From NCBI GenBank assembly GCA_041652935.1, contig JBAZGH010000032.1, positions 1 to 11,352 on the forward strand: a stretch of 11,352 nucleotides of DNA, read 5' to 3'. Position 1 is the stretch's first letter, and each line of letters begins with the position of its first letter. Made by a program: the position numbers and the translations under genes. Positions 6,269-11,270 of this stretch are shown here, piece by piece. Source of the stretch: JBAZGH01 sp041652935. Lineage in GTDB: Bacteria; Patescibacteriota; Patescibacteriia; Patescibacteriales; XYC2-FULL-47-12. Under the pieces are notes generated by a model, which saw only the letters and a list, made by a program, of their open reading frames with translations, searched no databases and was not told the origin of the DNA.

Positions 6269-7540
6269 ATGAAAACACCTTTTGAAAATTTTTTAGTAAA
6301 TTTGGATAAAGCAAGCCAGATACTGGGATTATCAAAAGAGGAGGCGAGCGCTCTGCACGAACCGAATAAAATAATAGAGAAAAAAATAAGTATATCAATG
6401 GATTCTGGCGAACAAAAAGAGTTTAACGCTTATCGAGTCCAATTTAATAATGCCCGCGGACCATACAAGGGCGGCATTAGATTTCACCCGGAAGCAGATA
6501 TTGAAGAAGTAAAAGCGCTGGCGGCTGGCATGGCGATAAAAACCGCTGTAGTTAATATTCCGCTGGGCGGAAGCAAGGGGGGCGTAGAGTGCAATCCGAA
6601 AGATATGAGCGAGGGGGAATTAGAGGGTATTGCCCGCGCCTGGGCGCGCGCTATGGCCGACGATATTGGAGTTGATAAAGACATACCCGCTCCCGATGTT
6701 TATACTAATCCGCAGATTATGGCGTACATGGTTGATGAATATGAAAAAATAAAAGGCCATAGCGAGCTGGGCGTAATTACCGGCAAACCTTTAGAATTAG
6801 GTGGGAGCCAAGGAAGAGGATCTGCGACAGCCCGGGGCGGAGTTTATGTATTAGAAGAATTAGTAAATAAGTTATCCGCCCAAGGCGGACCAGCCTTGGG
6901 ATGGGGCCGAAATCGTACTGAGTTGCGAGTTGCAATTCAGGGTTATGGCAATGCAGGGTATCATGCGGCTAGTATTCTTTATGGCTTGGGTTATAAAATA
7001 GTCGCTGTTTCCGACAGCCGGGGGGGTATTTATGATGCTAACGGCTTAAATCCGGAAGAAGTCCAAAAAGTAAAGCAAGAGCGGGGAAGTGTTGTAAATA
7101 TGCCAGGCATTCAACAAATTTCCAATGAAGAATTAATAATCTGTGATTGCGATGTGCTAATTCCCTCAGCTTTGGATAATCAAATAAAAGAAGATAATGC
7201 TAGTGATATTAAAGCGAAAATTATTTTGGAATTAGCCAACGGGCCGACCGCTCCGGAAGCGGATAAGATTTTAATAGAGAAAAATGTTATAATTATACCA
7301 GATGTATTAGCAAACGCTGGCGGAGTAACTGTCAGTTATTTTGAGTGGGTGCAGAACCGGACGCGGTTTTATTGGACGGAGGGCGAAGTTTTAGAGCGTT
7401 TAAAGCCGATTATGGTTAAAGCATTTAATGATGTTTGGCAGATGTCTAGGGAAAAAGGAATATCTTTACGCGATGCGGCGTTTATTTTAGCGATTGAAAG
7501 GATAGTGAAGGCGATGAGATTCCGTGGATTAAAACAATAA
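6269..7540 (+). CDS. Glu/Leu/Phe/Val dehydrogenase (glutamate dehydrogenase family)
   Basis: This 423-aa protein belongs to the NAD(P)-dependent amino-acid dehydrogenase family, which interconverts an L-amino acid with its 2-oxoacid plus ammonia. The length is normal. The substrate domain shows GPYKGGIRFHP (65-74, K67), K91, catalytic K103 in PLGGSKGG and D143 in PAPDVYTNPQ. The Rossmann motif is GYGNAG (225-230), and ELANGPTAPEAD (321-332) and PDVLANAGGVTVSYFEW (344-360) are family signatures. Glutamate is the best guess for substrate. Between the helix ending LEELVNKL and the Rossmann strand RVAIQGYG lies an unusual segment, SAQGGPALGWGRNRTE (203-218), encoded by a GC-rich palindromic insert (from 6875). 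Its product could feed the nearby ferredoxin oxidoreductase, which is inference. The ATG has no Shine-Dalgarno, and TAAAAT ends eight bases before it. Confidence 0.93.
   Translation: MKTPFENFLVNLDKASQILGLSKEEASALHEPNKIIEKKISISMDSGEQKEFNAYRVQFNNARGPYKGGIRFHPEADIEEVKALAAGMAIKTAVVNIPLGGSKGGVECNPKDMSEGELEGIARAWARAMADDIGVDKDIPAPDVYTNPQIMAYMVDEYEKIKGHSELGVITGKPLELGGSQGRGSATARGGVYVLEELVNKLSAQGGPALGWGRNRTELRVAIQGYGNAGYHAASILYGLGYKIVAVSDSRGGIYDANGLNPEEVQKVKQERGSVVNMPGIQQISNEELIICDCDVLIPSALDNQIKEDNASDIKAKIILELANGPTAPEADKILIEKNVIIIPDVLANAGGVTVSYFEWVQNRTRFYWTEGEVLERLKPIMVKAFNDVWQMSREKGISLRDAAFILAIERIVKAMRFRGLKQ
6875..6900. repeat. GC-rich palindromic element inserted in the dehydrogenase gene
   Basis: TCCGCC CAA GGCGGA (6875-6889) is a perfect inverted repeat, and CCCAAGG (6879-6885) can alternatively pair with CCTTGGG (6894-6900). 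It is much richer in GC than the flanking codons and encodes SAQGGPALG, a stretch the enzyme family normally lacks. The reading frame is kept open. A related element with the shared core AGCCTTGG (in reverse complement) lies in the next gene at 7720-7746. Confidence 0.6.
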
Positions 7541-7555
7541 TTAAACTATAATTAA

Positions 7556-7591
7556 ACAGAAATTTAACAATAATTATCGTCAAATTTCTGT
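7556..7591. promoter_or_regulatory. 10-bp inverted repeat abutting the YqeY-gene -10 box
   Basis: ACAGAAATTT (7556-7565) and AAATTTCTGT (7582-7591) are exact complements with a 16-base gap. The right arm runs into the -10 box TAAAAT (7591-7596). No T-run follows, so it does not look like a terminator for the dehydrogenase. An operator or a weak processing hairpin is possible. Confidence 0.4.
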
Positions 7592-7596
7592 AAAAT
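7591..7596 (+). promoter_or_regulatory. -10 box for a possibly leaderless yqeY-like transcript
   Basis: TAAAAT preceded by TG ends eight bases before the ATG at 7604, placing +1 within one base of that codon. An upstream in-frame ATG at 7595 overlaps this box and so would not be transcribed from it. No good -35 at 17 bases. Confidence 0.4.
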
Positions 7597-7603
7597 GATT
7601 GTT

Positions 7604-8068
7604 ATGCTATCCAAACAACAAATTTTAGACGACTTTACCAAAGCTTTTAAAGAAAAAAATGAAATAAAAAAACGGACTTTAACTTCAATTAAGGCGGAAA
7701 TTTTAGTATTTGAAAAGTCTCCGGCCTTCGCCAAGGCTACGGCGGACAAGCAAGAAATTAGCAGCGACCAAATTGTGAATTTATTAAAAAGCATGGCCAA
7801 GAAGCGGCGTGAGTCAATTGAAGCGTACGAACAAGGTAATCGGCCGGAACTGGCGGCTAAAGAAAAAGAAGAACTGGAAATTATTGAGTCATATTTACCG
7901 GCACAGATGAGCGAGGAGCAGGTTGCGGAAGTGGTAAAGAAAGTTGTGGCAGAAAATAATTTTACTTCAGCCGATTTTGGCAAAGCAATGGGTATGGCGA
8001 TGGGGCAGTTAAAAGGCAAAGCGGACGGCAATGTTGTTAGTGAAGTTTTAAAAGAGGTATTAAAATAA
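7604..8068 (+). CDS. GatB/YqeY domain-containing protein
   Basis: A 154-aa protein of the YqeY family, related to the tail domain of the amidotransferase subunit GatB. The molecular role of stand-alone members is not settled; a link to tRNA-dependent amidation is suggested by homology only. Family features are the N-terminal helix MLSKQQILDDFTKAFKEKNE, the core KRRESIEAYEQGNRPELAAKE (68-88), the ESYLPAQMSEEQ segment (95-106) and DFGKAMGMAMGQLKGKADGNVVS near the C-terminus. I place the start at 7604 rather than the in-frame ATG at 7595, because 7595 lies inside the -10 box and the family normally begins at this point. Residues 39-49 (SPAFAKATADK) form an insertion encoded by a palindromic GC-rich element (7720-7746). 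The gene ends at a strong terminator. Confidence 0.88.
   Translation: MLSKQQILDDFTKAFKEKNEIKKRTLTSIKAEILVFEKSPAFAKATADKQEISSDQIVNLLKSMAKKRRESIEAYEQGNRPELAAKEKEELEIIESYLPAQMSEEQVAEVVKKVVAENNFTSADFGKAMGMAMGQLKGKADGNVVSEVLKEVLK
7720..7746. repeat. GC-rich palindromic element inserted in the yqeY-like gene
   Basis: The 27-nt element (9 codons long) begins TCCG and ends CGGA. Inside it GCCTT and AAGGC form a second stem around CGCC, with TACGG left as a bulge. It encodes PAFAKATAD. I recall FAKATA peptides as frequent in Patescibacteria proteins, which suggests a dispersed in-frame insertion element. It interrupts the family between the N-terminal helices and the KRRESIEA core without breaking the frame. 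Confidence 0.65.
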
Positions 8069-8080
8069 AATTGCAAATAA

Positions 8081-8116
8081 AAAAAAACAGTCCTGAATGA
8101 TCGGGGCTGTTTTTTT
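8081..8116. terminator. Bidirectional terminator between the yqeY-like gene and the surface-protein gene
   Basis: AAAAAAACAGTCC (8081-8093) pairs with GGGCTGTTTTTTT (8104-8116) with one G-T pair and a 10-base loop. It serves the convergent genes ending at 8068 and 8129. Confidence 0.88.
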
Positions 8117-8128
8117 ATTTTTTTTATT

Positions 8129-9403
8129 TTATCTCGTTGCTCCGCTATATGCTATAGCTCGTACCGCGTCCCAATTAGTTGCTGATGTTGGCGCGTAGCC
8201 GAATATCGCTTTAAACGATTTAATTGCGGCTTTTTCTGAATTTAAATTTCTATCAGCCGGGCGCAGACCATAAGCCATTACCGTCACGGCTGCATTATCA
8301 TGAGCATCATCCATATTCGCGTTGCGTAAATAAATTGTTTTAAACGAAGTCTTTGCCCTGTTTTCCGCTGTGGCGTTAGTAACGCTTGGCCAGCGGCCAT
8401 TGGCAATTTTAATCACATCATTCCATTCATTAGCAGTAACGGGAATTTTACCGAAAGCGGCGCGGTAGCTGTTAACCACTCCGCCGCGCTCGCCAGCGCC
8501 CAGGGATTTAGTTGCCGGAGTGCCGTAGGTAACGAAGTTAGTAACCGTATTGCGGATTTGGGCAGTAATTCCCGAACCGGAGACTACTTTTGAAACAATA
8601 CTTTCGTTATAGCTCGCTTCAGCCGCCGAGTCCCTAGTTACCCCCATTTTAGCGGTAACCTGGCTAACATTGCCAGATGATATCGTACTAGCGTCAGTTG
8701 CCATTTGCCCTAAAGTTACATTGCCGTTTTTGTCTTTAGCCGGTTCCCCAACCGCCGGAGTTTTTTGGGTAGTTTGGGAAGCGGTAGTGTCAGCAGGGGT
8801 AGGAGTATTAGTAGGAGTGGTAGTGTTGGTGGTGGGCGTATCTCCGCCGCCGGGGCTGCTGCCACCGCCGCCGGAAGGCAAAATAGTGGCTATTGGGGCG
8901 CAGGTAGCGCTGCTGCCGCTTCCGGAAACAGCATAACCAGAACTGCAAGTTGCCGCGCCGCAGGTCGGATAGTCATTATAAGTGCCAATATTCGATAATT
9001 CAGGGCAAAGGCTGTTGCAAGTAGTGTTGGTGCGGGGAACAATACTGTAAGTTGCACTGGTAGTCGGTAAAGTAATATAAGTAGTTCCGGCAGCAGTATT
9101 GATAGTACAAGCATTTCTCGCGTCGCTTATTAAGACTTCAAAAAGCTTAACTGTCGCGTCCGAACAGGATATTTGAAAAGTTCCCGGGTTTGTAACTGTT
9201 AAAGCGCCGCTGTTGAAAGTCCAGCTTTCTGCCGTAGAATCTTCTAGAATAACGAAGTCAACCGTGCCTGAACCAAAACTAATTCCGGTTATCGTAATAT
9301 CCGCGTCCGCGGTAAAGTCGGTAGTGGCTGCAAAAACGTTAAAAGTCATTAAAGGAGCAATAAGAAATAAAATTAATACAACAATAACAATGGTTTTTTT
9401 CAT
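8129..9403 (-). CDS. Exported repeat-containing surface protein, Patescibacteria type
   Basis: This 424-aa protein has a Sec signal peptide (MKK, hydrophobic core 4-20, likely cleavage after VFA at 25). The mature part starts with a beta-rich domain (26-125), then a Cys-rich segment (C129, C133, C148, C153, C168). A Gly-, Thr- and Pro-rich linker follows (about 176-220, PSGGGGSSPGGGD then TPTNTPTPAD). The C-terminus has three related units of about 40 aa: SYRAAFGKIPVTANEWNDV (312-330), SFKTIYLRNANMDDAHDNAAV (353-373) and SFKAIFGYAPTSATNWDAV (396-414), each followed by an I/M-A-(Y/N)-(G/S) tail. I recognise these repeats from surface proteins of this bacterial group, but know no proven function. 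No sorting motif or C-terminal TM anchor is seen. It is probably co-transcribed with the gene ending at 9423, 19 bases upstream. GC is visibly higher than in flanking genes. Confidence 0.85.
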   Translation of the reverse strand: MKKTIVIVVLILFLIAPLMTFNVFAATTDFTADADITITGISFGSGTVDFVILEDSTAESWTFNSGALTVTNPGTFQISCSDATVKLFEVLISDARNACTINTAAGTTYITLPTTSATYSIVPRTNTTCNSLCPELSNIGTYNDYPTCGAATCSSGYAVSGSGSSATCAPIATILPSGGGGSSPGGGDTPTTNTTTPTNTPTPADTTASQTTQKTPAVGEPAKDKNGNVTLGQMATDASTISSGNVSQVTAKMGVTRDSAAEASYNESIVSKVVSGSGITAQIRNTVTNFVTYGTPATKSLGAGERGGVVNSYRAAFGKIPVTANEWNDVIKIANGRWPSVTNATAENRAKTSFKTIYLRNANMDDAHDNAAVTVMAYGLRPADRNLNSEKAAIKSFKAIFGYAPTSATNWDAVRAIAYSGATR

Positions 9404-9422
9404 AAATTTAAAGTTATATTAT

Positions 9423-10040
9423 TTATCTTATCGCCATCCATTTCCAAGTTCTTGCTGAACCGTCAATCGCGGCGGTGGTAGAAGCATTGAATAAAGTTAT
9501 TTCTATATAATTATCGGCCGTTGTGGAAGCCGTAGCCCCCTCAAATACCAGCCAGTTATCATCAGATGTTTCATCTGAGGGCGGAGTTAAGAATACAGTA
9601 TCACCACTGGTAACTCCGGTTGCGCCGCAACTTGTTGATACTAAACTGCTTGTGCCCACGGCTATACTTGGCGGATTAACTGAACAGACACCAAAAAGAA
9701 ATTTAGCGACAGGAGAACCGTCGCCTATGGAAACGGCCGTGCTGGATGCGTTAAACCGCGGAGTGGTTGCGTTTGCCTGCGGGATAATGATTGCTGTCGT
9801 GGAAGCGCGGGAATTAGTTGTATCCACCTCAAATATCGGAGCATTAGATTCATTCCTTACCATCAGCGCTTTAGTGCCGTTGACAGTTATAGTGCTGGTG
9901 GCGTTAGCGGTGAGAGTGCCGTCAGTGCTGATATTGGTTCCGATGGTAGTTGCCGCCACTACCCCAACAACTGCAAGAGTAGTAATTAAAGTAGCCGCCA
10001 TTACCTGCAGCGTCATTTTTGATTTAATAAATTTTTTCAT
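9423..10040 (-). CDS. Exported Thr/Ser/Ala-rich protein, probable surface or filament component
   Basis: A 205-aa protein with a basic N-terminus (MKKFIKSKMT) and one hydrophobic helix at about 12-31, ending VVAA|TT, fitting a signal peptide cleaved near residue 30. The mature protein opens with TTIGTNISTDGTLTANATSTITVNG, an alternating beta-type pattern seen in bacterial surface and fibre proteins. It is rich in Thr, Ser, Ala and Asn. Only two cysteines occur (C119, C138), which could form a disulfide. The C-terminus DNYIEITLFNASTTAAIDGSARTWKWMAIR looks like the end of a beta-sandwich domain. I recall similar proteins in Patescibacteria but no defined function. It is not a typical type IV pilin: there is no GFxxxE prepilin motif. 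First gene of a two-gene unit with 8129-9403. A weak purine run (AAAGAAAG) precedes the ATG. Confidence 0.82.
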   Translation of the reverse strand: MKKFIKSKMTLQVMAATLITTLAVVGVVAATTIGTNISTDGTLTANATSTITVNGTKALMVRNESNAPIFEVDTTNSRASTTAIIIPQANATTPRFNASSTAVSIGDGSPVAKFLFGVCSVNPPSIAVGTSSLVSTSCGATGVTSGDTVFLTPPSDETSDDNWLVFEGATASTTADNYIEITLFNASTTAAIDGSARTWKWMAIR

Positions 10041-10093
10041 AAGCTTTCTTTTAATGTTACGTTTTAATTAATAATTAGGCCTAAAGATTATTC

Positions 10094-10099
10094 ATTATA
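10094..10099 (-). promoter_or_regulatory. -10 box of the surface-protein operon
   Basis: TATAAT preceded by TG on the minus strand. The start would be near 10087, giving a leader of about 47 nt before the ATG at 10040. No good -35 is found at 17 bases: the region is a run of A and T. Confidence 0.4.
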
Positions 10100-10289
10100 C
10101 ATAACATTTATTTAATTAAATTTTATTTATTATTTTCGACCTTTATAATTTAATAATTAATTTTTTAGACGAAATGTAAAAATTTTTATTTATCTATCTT
10201 TTTGCCGTAAATTAAAAAAAATACCGGTCAAAAATATTTGCATAACCAGTATTTGGCACAACTAAAAAATAAAAGAAATTTGTATTCTT

Positions 10290-10376
10290 AAAATTAAAAA
10301 ACTTGAGAAGTTTTTTCTTAAGCCCACGCATAGGGTTGTAGGGCGATAAGCAAGATTCTCAAAAACTTGTTTAAAG
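10290..10376 (-). ncRNA. Candidate small RNA or transcription attenuator
   Basis: On the minus strand a near-consensus promoter (10383-10411) would start a transcript near 10376. It contains a GC-rich hairpin: GGGC at 10341-10344 and GCCC at 10322-10325 on the plus strand, extended by TAAG/CTTA at 10347-10350 and 10317-10320. It ends at a perfect 9-bp hairpin, AAAAAACTT and AAGTTTTTT with a 3-nt loop (10296-10316). The terminator arm overlaps TTGAGAA (10303-10309), which can instead pair with TTCTCAA (10356-10362), so two folds exclude each other. The core GGGTTGTAGGGCGATAAG is far more GC-rich than its surroundings. I do not recognise the RNA family. No ORF explains it. Confidence 0.45.
10296..10316. 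terminator. Intrinsic terminator of the candidate small RNA
   Basis: AAAAAACTT, loop GAG, AAGTTTTTT: a perfect 9-bp stem with A- and T-tracts on both sides, so strand is not fixed by sequence. The promoter at 10383-10411 favours use on the minus strand. Confidence 0.6.
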
Positions 10377-10382
10377 TCTTTC

Positions 10383-10411
10383 ATTATAATAAAAGTATAT
10401 TTATTATACAA
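10383..10411 (-). promoter_or_regulatory. Promoter of the candidate small RNA
   Basis: On the minus strand TTGTAT (10406-10411), a 17-base spacer and TATAAT (10383-10388). The region is AT-rich, so a chance match is possible, but spacing and the perfect -10 support it. Confidence 0.5.
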
Positions 10412-10592
10412 TATTTAGAGTATAAAAAAAAGTTATTTTGTGGATAACTTATTTATTAAATCTCTAATTCTATATCCTTAAAATTATTCTAATTTCTAAT
10501 TAAATCCCAATGGCCAATTTCCAATAACTAATCAAATCTCAAATCCCAATGTCTATTTGGGCATTCATTGGAAATTAGGTTAATTAGAGTAA

Positions 10593-10859
10593 TTAGGAAT
10601 TTTTAAATTCCTCCTTCCATTCTTTTATAAACTTACCCATCCCTTCCTGATCAAGTTTATTTTTTAAACGCGCGCTTTGGTGGGCCCACTTTATTAGGGA
10701 GCCCATATCTATATTATATCTATTTTCTTCAACCACATAATCAACTTGTTTCGCTTTTATTGCCCGTCTAATCGTTTTTTGTTCAACACCAAAAAGTTTA
10801 GCAGCTTGAGAAACTGAGAGCCATAATTTTTTAGAATATATATTTTCTTCCCCAAGCAT
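10593..10859 (-). CDS. Small winged helix-turn-helix DNA-binding protein (excisionase/MerR-like)
   Basis: An 88-aa protein with an HTH of the excisionase/MerR-like type at about 13-60. LSVSQAAKLFG (14-24) and EQKTIRRAIKAK (26-37, recognition helix) are followed by a wing, VDYVVEENRYNIDMGSLIKWA, with the typical ending in which a residue-specific helix closes on Trp. The last 28 residues are charged and helical (KNKLDQEGMGKFIKEWKEEFKNS), perhaps a dimerisation or partner-binding tail. No catalytic domain is present. It stands alone, separated from the surface-protein unit by 552 bases. Three 20-bp imperfect palindromes lie 18 to 147 bases upstream of the ATG and are the likely autoregulatory targets, which is inference. 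It could be an ordinary regulator or a remnant of a mobile element's excisionase. No integrase is in the window. Confidence 0.85.
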   Translation of the reverse strand: MLGEENIYSKKLWLSVSQAAKLFGVEQKTIRRAIKAKQVDYVVEENRYNIDMGSLIKWAHQSARLKNKLDQEGMGKFIKEWKEEFKNS

Positions 10860-10876
10860 TTTTTTATATCTACAAA

Positions 10877-10896
10877 AGTCCAGAGAAATGTGGACT
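10877..10896. promoter_or_regulatory. Operator-like palindrome 1
   Basis: AGTCCAGAGAAATGTGGACT: AGTCCA and TGGACT are exact complements, and the flanking AA/TT extends the symmetry by two pairs. It is the copy closest to the HTH gene, ending 18 bases upstream of its ATG. Confidence 0.6.
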
Positions 10897-10919
10897 TTAA
10901 TCTTAATATTTAAGATTAT

Positions 10920-10939
10920 TGTCTAGAGAATTCTGGACA
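10920..10939. promoter_or_regulatory. Operator-like palindrome 2
   Basis: TGTCTAGAGAATTCTGGACA: symmetric apart from one pair (GTCTAGA against TCTGGAC). It shares the GTCYAGA half and the TGGAC half with the other two copies. Confidence 0.6.
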
Positions 10940-10986
10940 TTTATATATTTTTTTATTTATATTTTTATTTTTTGTTTCAAGCTGAT

Positions 10987-11006
10987 AGTCTAGAAATATA
11001 TGGACT
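10987..11006. promoter_or_regulatory. Operator-like palindrome 3
   Basis: AGTCTAGAAATATATGGACT: AGTCTA against TGGACT with one mismatch pair. Same length, same half-site order and same orientation as copies 1 and 2. Starts are 43 and 67 bases apart. Confidence 0.6.
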
Positions 11007-11044
11007 TACATAAATTTTCTCACATTTTAATATTTTTTGCAATC

Positions 11045-11168
11045 CCTACTAATTACTAATTAAATACTAATATACTAATACTTATTTAGATATATAGTAA
11101 AGTATCAATATTCGTCTTGTCTTGCAAGATATTATTGGTATATTCGTATGTGATTAGTAATTAGTAGG
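11045..11168. repeat. 16-bp perfect inverted repeat enclosing 92 bases
   Basis: CCTACTAATTACTAAT (11045-11060) and ATTAGTAATTAGTAGG (11153-11168) are exact complements. The interior contains further small palindromes (TCTTGCAAGA at 11120-11129; TAAATA/TATTTA at 11061-11066 and 11083-11088). It has no coding potential. The TAATTAGTAATTAG composition resembles other AT-rich spacer repeats in the window. Confidence 0.5.
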
Positions 11169-11241
11169 AGTTGTAATAATTTATTGTTTTTATCGTATTA
11201 TTTATAAATAGGTTTATAAATGTCATATTTAAAGTAATCTA

Positions 11242-11270
11242 TTGACTTATACCAGTTTTTCTTTTATAAT
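11242..11270 (+). promoter_or_regulatory. Near-consensus promoter reading out of the window
   Basis: TTGACT (11242-11247), a 17-base spacer and TATAAT (11265-11270). The start would be near 11277. The transcript carries a hairpin (AGGG at 11332-11335 with CCCT at 11344-11347, extended by A/T pairs) at the window edge. Whether that is an early terminator or part of a leader cannot be told. Confidence 0.65.

Larger units (their letters stand above)
10041..10592. other. Long AT-rich intergenic region
   Basis: No convincing protein gene in 552 bases. It holds the promoter of the surface-protein unit (near 10094), a possible small RNA or attenuator on the minus strand (10290-10376) with its promoter, one isolated DnaA-box match (TGTGGATAA, 10439-10447), and a low-complexity stretch from about 10465 to 10600. 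That stretch is built of AATTTCCAAT/ATTGGAAATT words, including an exact 10-bp inverted pair at 10516-10525 and 10567-10576. Confidence 0.6.

Noticed and set aside
7595..7603. ATG at 7595 as the start of the yqeY-like gene
   Set aside because: It overlaps the -10 box, and the family alignment starts naturally at the next in-frame ATG (7604).
8670..8998. Plus-strand frames rich in Val, Gly or Ser opposite the surface-protein linker
   Set aside because: They are antisense readings of the Gly/Thr/Pro low-complexity linker.
9523..10071. A 182-codon plus-strand frame opposite the exported protein
   Set aside because: The minus strand has a proper signal peptide and a conserved-looking end. The opposite frame arises from Thr/Ser/Ala-rich codons that lack stops in reverse.
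10322..10350. Slight resemblance of the plus-strand core (CACGCATAGGG) to a cyclic-di-GMP riboswitch
   Set aside because: The conserved GAAA tetraloop, the second stem and the GGGACGCAAAG segment are missing, and the promoter favours the other strand.
10439..10447. TGTGGATAA, a perfect DnaA-box match, as a sign of a replication origin
   Set aside because: Only one copy was found and no dnaA, dnaN or box cluster is nearby. A single 9-mer is expected by chance at times.
10987..11168. Repeats near the right end as a CRISPR array or IS element
   Set aside because: Repeat spacings are unequal (43 and 67 bases), units are palindromes rather than repeat-spacer pairs, and no cas or transposase gene is present.
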